A stretch of 64,000 nucleotides of DNA from Paraherbaspirillum soli (GCF_042654985.1 NZ_JBHSMT010000026.1:310001-374000), one strand, 5' to 3'; counted from the first letter of the stretch, positions 35,815-45,050 are shown. Translations and numbers: made by a program. The notes: generated by a model from the sequence alone, not told the origin.

Positions 35815-36342
35815 ATGAGCAAATGCTCGTCCCAATTTCTTCACGCAGCATTGGTTGTTGCCGCTGGCTTGACCGTCATGCCTGTATCGGCCGTCGAATC
35901 GAACCCCCGCACTGCAAGAAGTATGACAGCCGGTTCGTCTGCGGCTGATGCCTTTAACGCTTTGCCGCCAGAGGTGCGCAGGGATTTGTTGATACAACAA
36001 GCCAGAGAGTCTGCGCAGAATGACGCTGGGAAGGGGCAAAGCCGGCTGACAACGAGTCATTGCAGTGAGCTCAAGCGGGAAATCAACCGCGCCACAGACC
36101 CCATGCCGAGAATGTCGGGAAGTTATCCCGGGGGCGCGTTGTTGAATGGAGCTGGAGCTTCCTGGGACGGTAGCAAGCGTGGGGGTTCTGAATCTCGAAG
36201 CACCGTAGTGCTGACCCCCGAGGGGGTGCCGGTTTTTCGCGAGCGTAATCAAAACAGCGGCACGAGCCTGCTTGATATCCTATCGTTACGCACCTCACGC
36301 AGTACGCTGGAAGAACGTTATCGCAGCGACTGTCGGCAATAA
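35815..36342 (+). CDS. Secreted or periplasmic protein of unknown function
   Basis: 175 residues from ATG 35815, with AAGGAA upstream. It starts with a signal peptide (SSQFLHAALVVAAGLTVMPVSA). A helical stretch (ADAFNALPPEVRRDLLIQQARESAQND) is followed by a low-complexity Gly/Ser-rich region (SGSYPGGALLNGAGASWDGSKRGGSES) and TLEERYRSDC. Two Cys (HCSEL and SDCRQ) could form a disulfide. No domain recognised. It stands alone between a CDF transporter and nhaD. Confidence 0.65.
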   Translation: MSKCSSQFLHAALVVAAGLTVMPVSAVESNPRTARSMTAGSSAADAFNALPPEVRRDLLIQQARESAQNDAGKGQSRLTTSHCSELKREINRATDPMPRMSGSYPGGALLNGAGASWDGSKRGGSESRSTVVLTPEGVPVFRERNQNSGTSLLDILSLRTSRSTLEERYRSDCRQ

Positions 36343-36545
36343 TGCGGTGGAGCTATAAGAGGGAGGGGCTGTAAGATTTAACGCTATTTCAGATCCGCCG
36401 TCACTCCTCAAAACGCATTCGCTCATAGCCCTCGCACAGACGCTAATACACTGGATCTTTAATAGTTTATTGAACTTGTTTGCGGAGCAGGACACTAGAT
36501 TGCATGATCATTGTTTCGCTTCTCGACAACTTTTGAAAGCCACCA

Positions 36546-37955
36546 TTGCATAAAAAAATACTCCCTATCCTGCTAGCCTTCCTCCCCATCGCGGCGCAGG
36601 CCGCAGAACTTGACGGCAGCCAGCTGTCGGTTTGGTGGGGCGTGCCGTTCATCGGTTTGCTGTTGTCGATTGCGGTCGGACCGTTGCTGATGCCGGCCTT
36701 CTGGCATCACCACTACGGCAAGATCGCCGTAGCCTGGTCGCTGGCTTTCTTGATTCCCTGTGCGATATGGTATGGCGTGCCGACGGCGGCGGCCGGCGTG
36801 GTGCACGCATTTGCGGCGGAGTATTTTCCGTTCATTATTTTGCTGGCGGCGCTGTTCGTGGTGGCGGGCGGGATCTGCCTGCGCGGCAACCTGCATGGCA
36901 CGCCGGCGTTGAATACCGGCTTGTTGGCGCTGGGTGCGGTGCTGGCCAGCCTGATGGGAACTACCGGCGCGTCGATGCTGCTGATCCGGCCGCTGATCCG
37001 CGCCAACGATAATCGCAAACACTCGGTACACATTGTCGTCTTCTTCATTTTCCTGGTGGCGAATGCGGGCGGCGCTTTGACCCCGCTCGGCGATCCGCCG
37101 TTGTTCCTTGGCTTTTTGCAAGGCGTTGAATTTTCCTGGACTCTCAAGAATATTTTCTGGGAAACCATGTTCATGTGGGCTTCCCTGCTAGTGATTTTTT
37201 ATTTCCTCGACCGCCACTATTACCATAATCGCGAAGAAGAATTTCCACCCGCAATGGATCCGACGCCGGACGACGCCAGGCTGCGTTTCGAAGGCAAGTT
37301 CAATTTCATCCTGCTGGCAATTGTAGTGGTGCTGGTGCTGATGAGCGGGCTGTGGAAATCCGGCATTAGTTACAACATCTACGGCACAGTGGTCGAATTG
37401 CAGAATTTGCTGCGTGACGGTTTGTTGATTGTGGTGATCCTGGCCTCGCTTTGGCTGACGCCGAAAATCGCGCGCGAAGGCAATAACTTTAGCTGGGAGG
37501 CGATCCTGGAAGTGGCGAAACTGTTTGCCGGCATCTTCATCACCATTGCACCGGTGATCGCGATGCTGCGCGCCGGCGAGAACGGCGCTTTCGGGATGGT
37601 GGTGCGGGCCGTGACCGGCGCCGATGGCCAGCCCAACAATATGATGTACTTCTGGGCCACCGGCATCCTGTCGTCTTTCCTCGACAACGCACCGACTTAC
37701 CTGGTGTTCTTCAATACCGCTTCCGGCGATGCGGTGGAACTGATGACCAAGCTGGGAGCGACATTGGCGGCGATTTCCTGCGGTGCGGTATTCATGGGCG
37801 CCAATAGTTACATCGGCAATGCCCCCAACCTGATGGTGAAGGCCATCGCTGAAGAGCGCGGCATCCGCATGCCGTCCTTCTTCGGCTATATGGCCTGGGC
37901 TTGCGTGGTGCTATTGCCGTTGTTTGCAGTGATGAGCTTGATTTTCTTCCGTTGA
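36546..37955 (+). CDS. nhaD: Sodium:proton antiporter, NhaD/ion transporter superfamily
   Basis: 469 residues from TTG 36546, chosen because a signal-like start (HKKILPILLAFLPIAAQA) follows; an alternative start may exist. About 12 helices. Family motifs: LMGTTGASMLLIRPLIRAN, NAGGALTPLGDPPLFLGFLQGV, and SSFLDNAPTYLVFFNTA. NhaD-type proteins exchange Na+/Li+ for H+ at the inner membrane. The stop TGA is fused to AGGAG, the original ribosome site of the next gene, now separated from it by an inserted element. Confidence 0.88.
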   Translation: MHKKILPILLAFLPIAAQAAELDGSQLSVWWGVPFIGLLLSIAVGPLLMPAFWHHHYGKIAVAWSLAFLIPCAIWYGVPTAAAGVVHAFAAEYFPFIILLAALFVVAGGICLRGNLHGTPALNTGLLALGAVLASLMGTTGASMLLIRPLIRANDNRKHSVHIVVFFIFLVANAGGALTPLGDPPLFLGFLQGVEFSWTLKNIFWETMFMWASLLVIFYFLDRHYYHNREEEFPPAMDPTPDDARLRFEGKFNFILLAIVVVLVLMSGLWKSGISYNIYGTVVELQNLLRDGLLIVVILASLWLTPKIAREGNNFSWEAILEVAKLFAGIFITIAPVIAMLRAGENGAFGMVVRAVTGADGQPNNMMYFWATGILSSFLDNAPTYLVFFNTASGDAVELMTKLGATLAAISCGAVFMGANSYIGNAPNLMVKAIAEERGIRMPSFFGYMAWACVVLLPLFAVMSLIFFR

Positions 37956-37960
37956 GGAGC

Positions 37961-38122
37961 TAGTGTCCTGAGTCGTTAATTCGTTGAAGAATTAAATATG
38001 TCGAAATCGGCTCGAGACAAGGAACAAAGCACAGCAAGGCTGGAGCCTTGCGCGCATTTGTGACGCCGTATCGGGGCGATTCTCGGCATATTTGTTCAAC
38101 GAATTAGTAACTCAGGACACTA
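37961..38122. mobile_element. Inverted-repeat element (MITE-like) inserted upstream of the hydroxyacid dehydrogenase
   Basis: Perfect 13-bp ends TAGTGTCCTGAGT at 37961-37973 and inverted at 38110-38122. Similarity continues imperfectly for ~15 bp (TTAATTCGTTGAA in both arms). The target duplication is TA or CTAG (CTAG at 37960-37963 and 38120-38123); the two cannot be told apart. Removing it restores GAGGAGCTAGTTATG. No coding capacity. Confidence 0.8.
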
Positions 38123-38125
38123 GTT

Positions 38126-39121
38126 ATGAAACCAAAGATATTGATGGCGCGGGCGGTGTTCCCGGAAGTGATTGCGCGTTTGCAGCAGCACTTCGAGGTG
38201 GAGTCGAATCAGGATGATCGCATCTTCAGCGCGGCCGAACTGGCTGAGAAATTGCGTGATAAGGATGGCGTGATTGCCACTGCCAGCGAACGCATTTCGG
38301 CTGAATTGCTGAGCGCCTGTCCGCGCCTGAAAGCGGTGTGCAATCAGGCGGTCGGCTATAACAATATCGACGTCGCCGCCGCCACGCTAGCAGGCGTGAT
38401 GGTGACCAATACGCCGGACGTGCTGAACGAAACTACCGCCGATTTCGGCTGGGCGCTGTTGATGGCGACTGCGCGCCGGGTCACTGAAGCGGAGCACTGG
38501 CTGCGTGCCGGCCACTGGAAGCAGTGGCGCTACGACAGCTTCCTGGGCGCCGATGTGCACGGCGCGACCTTGGGGATCGTCGGCATGGGACGGATCGGTC
38601 AGGCGATTGCCCGGCGTTCGCTGGGCTTCGACATGCAGGTGCTGTATCACAACCGTTCGCGGCTGGCGCCGGAGCTGGAAGCGCGAGCCAATAACGCCCG
38701 TTACGTCGGTAAGGAGCAGTTGTTGCGCGAGGCCGATCACGTGATCATGGTGCTGCCGTACTCGACTGAATCGCATCACACCATCGGTGCGACGGAGTTG
38801 GGATGGATGAAGCCGGGCGCCACGCTGGTCAATCTGGCACGCGGCGGCATTGTCGACGATGCGGCGTTGATCGCAGCCTTGCGCGCCAAGAAAATTGCGG
38901 CGGCCGGGCTGGATGTGTTCGAGAACGAACCGGCGCTGCATCCGGATTTTTTAACGCTGTCGAATGTGGTGCTGACGCCGCACATCGCGAGTGCATCCGA
39001 GCCGACGCGGCGGGCGATGGCAGATTGTGCAGCCGATAATCTGCTGGCAGCCTTGTTGCCGGAAAAAGAGGGTGTATTACCACCGAACCTGCTGAATCCC
39101 GAGGTTCGGCGCAAGGGATGA
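38126..39121 (+). CDS. D-2-hydroxyacid dehydrogenase (glyoxylate/hydroxypyruvate/2-ketogluconate reductase type)
   Basis: 331 residues. The Rossmann motif is LGIVGMGRIGQAIARRSLGFDMQVLYHNRS. Catalytic residues of the family are visible as Arg in NLARGGIVDD, Glu in FENEP and His in TPHIASAS. N-terminal NQAVGYNNIDVAAAT and TPDVLNETTADFGWALLMATARR are typical of GhrB/TkrA-like enzymes. It reduces 2-oxoacids with NAD(P)H. Its own Shine-Dalgarno has been displaced by the element at 37961; AGGA of that element's end (38114-38117) now sits 8 nt before the ATG. Confidence 0.92.
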   Translation: MKPKILMARAVFPEVIARLQQHFEVESNQDDRIFSAAELAEKLRDKDGVIATASERISAELLSACPRLKAVCNQAVGYNNIDVAAATLAGVMVTNTPDVLNETTADFGWALLMATARRVTEAEHWLRAGHWKQWRYDSFLGADVHGATLGIVGMGRIGQAIARRSLGFDMQVLYHNRSRLAPELEARANNARYVGKEQLLREADHVIMVLPYSTESHHTIGATELGWMKPGATLVNLARGGIVDDAALIAALRAKKIAAAGLDVFENEPALHPDFLTLSNVVLTPHIASASEPTRRAMADCAADNLLAALLPEKEGVLPPNLLNPEVRRKG

Positions 39122-39213
39122 TGAGGTCATCCCGGAAAATAATCTACAGCTGTCAAGGAGAGCGCGGACCGGAATCCGTTCCATGATCCGCGCCTCGCTT
39201 GGCGTCAAATTTC

Positions 39214-39468
39214 TCAGCCCTTCAAGCCCTCAACCAGATCAATGTATTGTTGCTGGGCTTGTTCTTGCGAAGTGCCTTTCAGTTCGTTCCAGGCATCCCA
39301 TTTGGCACGGTTGATAAAATCGGTCATGCCAGGGCGATCGCCCTGGGCGTCGCCGCCGCTGCCTTGTTTAAACAGCGCATACATTTTCAACATGGTCGTG
39401 TTGTCGGGACGTTCGGATAGCGTTTTGGAATCGATTTGGGCTTGTTCGAATTGAGCTTGCAGGGTCAT
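39214..39468 (-). CDS. Acyl-CoA-binding protein
   Basis: 84 residues matching the four-helix ACBP family: LQAQFEQAQIDSKTL, DNTTMLKMYALFKQGSGGDAQGDRPGMTDFINRAKWDAWNELKGTSQEQAQQQYIDLVEGLKG. The conserved YALFKQ and AKWDAW residues bind the CoA and acyl chain. It buffers and carries long-chain acyl-CoA in the cytoplasm. Confidence 0.95.
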   Translation of the reverse strand: MTLQAQFEQAQIDSKTLSERPDNTTMLKMYALFKQGSGGDAQGDRPGMTDFINRAKWDAWNELKGTSQEQAQQQYIDLVEGLKG

Positions 39469-39516
39469 AAGAGTCTCGTAAAAAAATGTGAATGGAAAAG
39501 CGGGGCAGGGCGCGGG

Positions 39517-39741
39517 CTATTGATCGGTGACCGCGTCGACTACAGCACCGCCAGCTTTGACGGTGCCCGAAACCACGGTGCTGGCAACGCCAACGGCGGC
39601 ACTGCCGACGCTGACGCCGGCGCCGACCACCGAGGTGGCGACGCTCACCGCCGTGCAGCCGCTGAGCAATAGCGTCGTCGCCAAGAGTGCAGCGGCAACG
39701 CGTCGCACGCCGGCAAAATCGAGAGAGCTGGGTTTTATCAT
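39517..39741 (-). CDS. Small Ala/Val/Gly-rich lipoprotein
   Basis: 74 residues with a lipoprotein signal (AALLATTLLLSGC). The mature part is made of small residues (TAVSVATSVVGAGVSVGSAAVGVASTVVSGTVKAGGAVVDAV), amphipathic and possibly membrane-associated. It resembles short lipoproteins annotated NF038104 (from memory). Function is unknown. Confidence 0.7.
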   Translation of the reverse strand: MIKPSSLDFAGVRRVAAALLATTLLLSGCTAVSVATSVVGAGVSVGSAAVGVASTVVSGTVKAGGAVVDAVTDQ

Positions 39742-39770
39742 CGGGCGCTTAAATGTGAGGCGAGGAGTGC

Positions 39771-40130
39771 TTACACGCCCAGCAGTTCTACTTCAAAAAT
39801 CAGCGTTGCGTTGGGTGGAATCACGCCGCCTGCGCCGCGCGGACCATAGCCCAGTGCCGCTGGGATAATCAGCTTGCGTACGCCGCCGATTTTCATGCCT
39901 TGCACGCCTTCATCCCAACCCTTGATGACATGACCGGCGCCCAGCGGAAATTCAAACGGGTCGCCGCGATCTTTGCTGGAATCGAATTTTTTGCCGGCGC
40001 TGCCGTCAGGATTTTGCAACCAGCCGGTGTAATGCACGGTCACATGATTCCCTGCTTTTGCTTCAGCGCCGTCGCCGACGGTGATCTCTTCGTATTGCAG
40101 GCCCGAAACAGTAGTGGTGGTGGTCATCAT
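39771..40130 (-). CDS. FKBP-type peptidyl-prolyl cis-trans isomerase
   Basis: 119 residues with the minimal FKBP domain: VTVHYTGWLQN, KFDSSKDRGDPFEFPLGAGHVIKGWDEGVQGMKIGGVRKLIIPAALGYGPRGAGGVIPPNATLIFEVELLGV. Active-site aromatic residues (Y, F, W) are in place. No signal peptide, so it is cytoplasmic. Two adjacent ATGs (40130, 40127); AAGGAAA is better spaced for the second. It catalyses proline isomerisation in folding. Confidence 0.95.
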   Translation of the reverse strand: MMTTTTTVSGLQYEEITVGDGAEAKAGNHVTVHYTGWLQNPDGSAGKKFDSSKDRGDPFEFPLGAGHVIKGWDEGVQGMKIGGVRKLIIPAALGYGPRGAGGVIPPNATLIFEVELLGV

Positions 40131-40312
40131 TTTCCTTTTTTAGGTGGTTAATATCGGTCGCAGTGTAAACCAAAAATTGAGCGCTAGCCCGTGCCGCAAA
40201 GCAATTGTCAGCAATGCTTGCGATGGATTCGAGAAATCCCATTTAAATTTATGAGGGCGATTCATGCGCGGTAAAATAGCCTTCCTCGCATTTCAACCTT
40301 CAGAGTATTGCC

Positions 40313-41314
40313 ATGTCCGTTTTTGTCCGTCGTTCCCTCCTAGTTGCCTGCGGTCTATTCACCGCTTTCTCCGCCTATGCGGCAGCCCCTGTCGCTGCAA
40401 CCACGACAGCCGCTAATGTCGTAGTGGTGCTGAATTCTCGCGATGCCACCATCAGTCTGCTGGATCAGGCAACTTACAAGGAAATCAGTACATTTCCTGT
40501 TGGTAAGGAACCGCACCACCTGATGCCGACCCCGGATAACAAATCCTTGATCGTGGCCGCCGCCACCGGCGATTCGCTGTATTTCCTCGACCCCAAGACA
40601 GGCCAGATTCAAAGCCAGGTAAAGGACATCGTCGACCCTTATCAAATCGGCTTTTCACCGAACCAGAAATGGTTCATCACGACCGGCTTGCGTCTCGATC
40701 GGATTGATATTTATGGTTACGACGGCAAGAATCTGAAACTGGCCAAACGCCTGCCGCTACCGGCCATGCCGAGCCATATGGCGTTTAGCGCCGATAGCGC
40801 GCTGGCTTTCATCACCCTGCAAGGCAGCGATGAAATCGCCGCGGTCGATATGGCAACCCAGAAAGTCAAATGGATCATGCCTATCGGCAAGCAGCCGGCC
40901 GGCATCTATATGACGCCGGACAACAAGTATTTGCTGGTTGGCGTGATGGGCAGCGACTATGTCGCCGTGGTCGACTGGCGCACCCAGAAGATCGTCAAGA
41001 AAATCAAGACCGGCGACGGCGCCCACAATTTCCGTCCGCAAGGCGACAAGCGCCACGTGTTCGTCTCGAATCGCGTGGCTGGCAGCATCAATATCCTTGA
41101 CCTGAATACGCTGGAAAGCGTCGGCAGCTTCAACATCCCGGGCGGCCCGGATTGCATGGAAATCACCGCCGATGGCAAAACCATGTGGGTGACGCAACGC
41201 TGGCTGAAGAAGGTTTCGGTAGTCGATCTTGCCAGCCGCAAAGTGATTACGACGATCCCGGTCGGCCGCTCGCCGCATGGCATTTATTTTAATAATCGCG
41301 CTCCCGAGTTGTAA
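40313..41314 (+). CDS. Periplasmic YVTN-type beta-propeller protein
   Basis: 333 residues with a signal peptide (SLLVACGLFTAFSAYAA). It has seven-bladed propeller repeats such as NVVVVLNSRDATISLLDQATYKEISTFPVGKEPHHLMPTPDNKSL, QPAGIYMTPDNKYLLVGVMGSDYVAVVDWRTQKIV and KVSVVDLASRKVITTIPVGRSPHGIYF. These proteins are usually scaffolds or binding proteins. The next gene, a polysaccharide deacetylase, starts 1 bp after its stop, so they form an operon with the sterol-desaturase-like and EI24 genes. Confidence 0.85.
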   Translation: MSVFVRRSLLVACGLFTAFSAYAAAPVAATTTAANVVVVLNSRDATISLLDQATYKEISTFPVGKEPHHLMPTPDNKSLIVAAATGDSLYFLDPKTGQIQSQVKDIVDPYQIGFSPNQKWFITTGLRLDRIDIYGYDGKNLKLAKRLPLPAMPSHMAFSADSALAFITLQGSDEIAAVDMATQKVKWIMPIGKQPAGIYMTPDNKYLLVGVMGSDYVAVVDWRTQKIVKKIKTGDGAHNFRPQGDKRHVFVSNRVAGSINILDLNTLESVGSFNIPGGPDCMEITADGKTMWVTQRWLKKVSVVDLASRKVITTIPVGRSPHGIYFNNRAPEL

Positions 41315-41315
41315 T

Positions 41316-42164
41316 ATGCGGCCATTTTCCGCAAGCAAACGCGGCCTGCTTGCGGCAGCCGCCATGGTGGCTGCCGCGACAGCCATGCCAAGCACACTGG
41401 CGCTGGCGCAACCCGTAGCGCAGACTGCCAAGGCATGCAAAGGCACGCTGTACCTGACTTTCGATACCGGCAGCCAGTCGCAGGCCGAATACATCGCCCA
41501 AACCCTGAAACGTCATCACATCAAGGCCACTTTCTTCATGGCCAACGAAAAGACCGTGAATGGCGATTACACGCTCGATCCATCCTGGGCGCCTTATTGG
41601 AAATCGCTGGTGGCCGACGGCCATGCGTTCGGCAGCCATACCTTCGATCATGTATACGCCAAACGCGATCTGGCCGGCGGCAAAATCGAGATGAAGCCGC
41701 AGTTCGGCGCTAACGCCGGCCAGTTGCTGGCGTGGACGCCGCAGCAATACTGCGACGAAATCAAGCGAGTCGAGCAACGCTTTCATATGCTGACCGGTGC
41801 TCATCTCGACCCGTTCTGGCGGGCGCCGGGCGGTCATTTGACGCCGCATACGCTGGCCGCGGGAGAAGCCTGCGGTTACAGGCACGTGGCCTGGGCCGAA
41901 GCCGGGTTTACCGGCGATGAATTGCCCAGTGAGAAATGGCCGAACAAGTTGCTGCTGGAACGCACGCTAAAGAATTTGAAGGATGGCGATATCGTCATGG
42001 CGCATCTGGGTATCTGGTCGCGCAAAGATCCATGGGCGCCGGCGGTATTGGAACCCTTGATCAGCGGCCTGGAGCAAAAAGGCTTCTGCTTCGCCACCTT
42101 GCGCGAACATCCTGCTTATCGGGGCAGTCTCAAAGGCCCGCTTAAACAAGACAGCACATCATGA
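41316..42164 (+). CDS. Polysaccharide deacetylase family protein
   Basis: 282 residues from ATG 41316, with a signal peptide (GLLAAAAMVAAATAMPSTLALA). NodB-homology motifs: TLYLTFDTGSQS (catalytic Asp), SHTFDH (metal-binding HxxxH), FWRAPGGH and VMAHLGIW. It probably removes acetyl groups from an extracellular or periplasmic polysaccharide, chitin- or peptidoglycan-like. It is translationally coupled to the next gene through ATGA at 42161. Confidence 0.9.
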   Translation: MRPFSASKRGLLAAAAMVAAATAMPSTLALAQPVAQTAKACKGTLYLTFDTGSQSQAEYIAQTLKRHHIKATFFMANEKTVNGDYTLDPSWAPYWKSLVADGHAFGSHTFDHVYAKRDLAGGKIEMKPQFGANAGQLLAWTPQQYCDEIKRVEQRFHMLTGAHLDPFWRAPGGHLTPHTLAAGEACGYRHVAWAEAGFTGDELPSEKWPNKLLLERTLKNLKDGDIVMAHLGIWSRKDPWAPAVLEPLISGLEQKGFCFATLREHPAYRGSLKGPLKQDSTS

Positions 42165-43147
42165 TCGACACCTTGGTAAATTTGTTTTCGACCGTTCAAG
42201 CCTGGCTGTTCCAGGCGGTGGTGCAGCCATTCCTGTTCAATATCGGATTCAGCGACTATCTGGAAGACGTGTTCGACGGCACCGAATGGTTCCTGATCGG
42301 GGTTTGTGAGTTGATCGTGTTGTTCCTCATCCTGCGGCCATTGGAGGCGTGGATTCCAGTCCATCCGATCACCGACAAGCGCGCGCGCTGGAACGATTTC
42401 ACCTATACCGTGCTGCATCGCCTGGGGGCATTCTCGATACTGGTGTTTTTCCTGATCGACCCATTGACCGCGAAGATGACCGAACTGCTGCATCTGCAAG
42501 GCGTCAATCCGTTCAACCTGGAAAATCTGCTGCCCGGCATCACCGACCGGCCGCTGATCACCTTCCTGGTGTATCTGGTGGTGCTGGATCTGTGCGAATA
42601 CTGGTATCACCGTGCGCAGCACGGCTTTAATTGGATGTGGGGCTTGCACAGCCTGCATCACAGCCAGCAAAACATGAATCTGTGGAGCGACGATCGCAAT
42701 CATTTGCTGGATGACATGATTCATGACGTCGTGATGGCGCTGGTGGCGTTGGTCATCGGGGTCGAGCCATCGCAATACGTGTTGCTGGTGTCGGCCACGC
42801 GCATGTTGCAAAGTCTGCAGCATGCCAATGTGCGGATCCATTTCGGCAAGCTGGGCGACGCATTGATCGTGTCGCCGCGCTACCACCGCTGGCATCACGC
42901 GATCGGGATCGGTCACGAAAGCAAAGGCAAGGGCACGCTTGGCGGCCACAATTTCGGGGTCCTGTTTTCGTTCTGGGACGTGCTGTTTGGCACTGCTCAT
43001 TTCGGTAAAACCTTTGAGCACACCGGGGTGCGCGATCAATTGCCGGCACCGCACGGCAAAGCGCGCGACTATGGCCGCGGCTTCTGGTCGCAGCAATGGC
43101 TGGGACTGAAGCGAATGGTCGAATTTGCCAGAAAGCCTTCCCGCTGA
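42161..43147 (+). CDS. Sterol desaturase/fatty acid hydroxylase family membrane protein
   Basis: 328 residues. Several membrane helices surround the di-iron histidine motifs HRAQH, HSLHHS and RYHRWHHAI. The family (PF04116) hydroxylates or desaturates lipids in the membrane. It overlaps the deacetylase stop by 4 bp and the next gene's start by 1 bp, so all four genes from 40313 form one operon. The lipid substrate is unknown; an envelope role is inferred. Confidence 0.9.
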   Translation: MIDTLVNLFSTVQAWLFQAVVQPFLFNIGFSDYLEDVFDGTEWFLIGVCELIVLFLILRPLEAWIPVHPITDKRARWNDFTYTVLHRLGAFSILVFFLIDPLTAKMTELLHLQGVNPFNLENLLPGITDRPLITFLVYLVVLDLCEYWYHRAQHGFNWMWGLHSLHHSQQNMNLWSDDRNHLLDDMIHDVVMALVALVIGVEPSQYVLLVSATRMLQSLQHANVRIHFGKLGDALIVSPRYHRWHHAIGIGHESKGKGTLGGHNFGVLFSFWDVLFGTAHFGKTFEHTGVRDQLPAPHGKARDYGRGFWSQQWLGLKRMVEFARKPSR

Positions 43148-44025
43148 TGCGCCCGGTGCTGGTGGCGTTCGGCCGGGCTCTGTTGTCGCTGCTGCATTTC
43201 CGCGTGCTGATGCTGACCCTGTTGCCATTTTTGTTAGCTATCCTGGTCTGGGGACTGGCATTGTGGTGGGGCTTGCAACCGATCATCGACTGGCTGCAAA
43301 AGAATTATTTTGCGGCAAACGACGGCATCGGGCTGGCCAACTATATCCCTGCCTGGCTCGGCTTGGGCGCGCTGAAAACAGTCATCATCCCGTGGCTGGC
43401 GTTGTGGGCGCTGCTGCCGCTGATGATCCTGACCGCCTTGCTGTTCGTCGGCGCGTTTGCGTTGCCGGCGATTGCGCGGTATGTCGGCCGCCGCCATTTT
43501 CCCGCTCTGGAACAGCGCAAGGGCGGCTCGCTGATCGGCAGCGCGTGGACCTCGTTTTCGGCATTCATGCTGTTTTGCCTGCTGTGGGTGGTGACTCTGC
43601 CCTTATGGCTGATTCCGCCGTTTGCACTGCTGATCCCGTTGGTGTTGTGGGGCTGGCTAACCTATCGCGTGTTTGCCTATGAAGCGCTGGCGGCACATGC
43701 GGATAAGCATGAATTACGGGCGCTGCTGCGGATTCATCGCTGGCCCTTGCTGGTGATCGGCATTGTCACCGGCGCCTTGGGGGCGGCGCCGACCATCATA
43801 TGGCTGGGCGGCGCGCTGTGGCTGGTGGTCTTTCCGCTACTGGCGGCGGGATCAATCTGGTTGTATGTATTGGTGTTCGTGTTTACCGGATTGTGGTTTG
43901 AATATTACTGCCTGCAAGCGCTGGCTAAATATCGGGCCGCGAACCAGGCCGCGGCAATGCTGGCTGAGAGCGACGGATCGCATGCAATTCAGTTGCCTGA
44001 TGGTAAAAATATGGATTCGCTGTAA
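43147..44025 (+). CDS. EI24-domain integral membrane protein
   Basis: 292 residues from ATG 43147 (TGATG overlap with the previous stop). Six or so helices, e.g. LLSLLHFRVLMLTLLPFLLAILVWGLALWW, LALWALLPLMILTALLFVGAFALPAIARYV and LWVVTLPLWLIPPFALLIPLVLWGWLTYRVFAYEALAAHA, fit the EI24/CysZ-like family. No cysteine or sulfate genes adjoin, so CysZ function is not indicated. It is probably an envelope function shared with the deacetylase operon. Confidence 0.8.
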   Translation: MRPVLVAFGRALLSLLHFRVLMLTLLPFLLAILVWGLALWWGLQPIIDWLQKNYFAANDGIGLANYIPAWLGLGALKTVIIPWLALWALLPLMILTALLFVGAFALPAIARYVGRRHFPALEQRKGGSLIGSAWTSFSAFMLFCLLWVVTLPLWLIPPFALLIPLVLWGWLTYRVFAYEALAAHADKHELRALLRIHRWPLLVIGIVTGALGAAPTIIWLGGALWLVVFPLLAAGSIWLYVLVFVFTGLWFEYYCLQALAKYRAANQAAAMLAESDGSHAIQLPDGKNMDSL

Positions 44026-44109
44026 TATCCGGCATAGTTTTTCTTGGTTATATGTTTGTAGTTATCGACTATTTCATTTCACTACATTATTAGCGCAACC
44101 ATAAATCTC

Positions 44110-44910
44110 ATGGCTATCGGACTTATCATCATCGGCGACGAAATCTTGTCTGGCAGACGGGTCGACAAGCATTTTCCGAAAATCCTGGAAATGCTGACGG
44201 AACGCGGCTTGAGCTTAAGCTGGGCAGAATACGTCGGCGACGATCCGGCCCGCATCACGGCCACCCTCAAGCGCACGTTTGCCAGCGACGACATTGTGTT
44301 TTGTACCGGCGGCATCGGCGCCACGCCGGACGACCATACCCGCCAGTGCGCGGCGGCGGCGCTGGGCGTGCCGCTGGTGTTGCATCCGGAAGCCCGCGAA
44401 AAAATCCGCGAGCGGATTGCCGATACCGCCCGCGAAGCGGGGGCGCAAGTTGATTTCGATACGCCCGATAACCTGCATCGACTGAAGATGGGCGAATTTC
44501 CGCAAGGCGCCGCCATCATCCCCAATCCGTATAACAAGATTCCGGGCTTCTCGATCCGTCATCCAGGGCAGGGGGCGCATCACTTTGCGCCTGGCTTCCC
44601 GGTGATGGCATGGCCGATGTTTGCCTGGGTGCTGGACACCTATTACGCCGACCTGTTCCACCGCAACCCGCAGCTGGAACAATCGGTGCTGGTGTTCGAG
44701 GCGATGGAATCGACCTTGACGCCGTTGATGGAAGCGATCGAGGCCGAATTTCCATTGGTCAAAGTGTTCAGCTTGCCGCACGTCGGCGATGCCAACACGC
44801 GCCGCCATATCGATCTCGGCGTCAAGGGAGAGCCAATCCAGAGCGCGGCTGCATTCAAGAAATTGCTGTCCGGCCTGGATAGGCTGCAAGCAGAGTATCG
44901 GCCGGCGTAG
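44110..44910 (+). CDS. Molybdopterin-binding (MoCF/CinA-like) domain protein
   Basis: 266 residues. The N-terminal half is the MoaB/Mog/CinA fold: IGLIIIGDEILSGRRVDKHFPKILEMLTERGLSLSWAEYVGDD, DDIVFCTGGIGATPDDHTRQCAAAALG. The C-terminal half (FAPGFPVMAWPMFAWVLDTYY...) lacks the CinA deamidase domain. Members bind molybdopterin-like or nucleotide ligands. Transcribed alone; the role is unclear. Confidence 0.85.
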   Translation: MAIGLIIIGDEILSGRRVDKHFPKILEMLTERGLSLSWAEYVGDDPARITATLKRTFASDDIVFCTGGIGATPDDHTRQCAAAALGVPLVLHPEAREKIRERIADTAREAGAQVDFDTPDNLHRLKMGEFPQGAAIIPNPYNKIPGFSIRHPGQGAHHFAPGFPVMAWPMFAWVLDTYYADLFHRNPQLEQSVLVFEAMESTLTPLMEAIEAEFPLVKVFSLPHVGDANTRRHIDLGVKGEPIQSAAAFKKLLSGLDRLQAEYRPA

Positions 44911-45050
44911 TTTGCGTCCGGCCTGATGCGTTGTTCATTCACCGCTCATTCACTGCTCATTGACTGTTTAATCACGAAGTTACCAATAACAACCATTTGC
45001 GTTTGCAGCCAGTTGTCCGTTGCAGCGCACTTCTATTTGATTGATATCCC

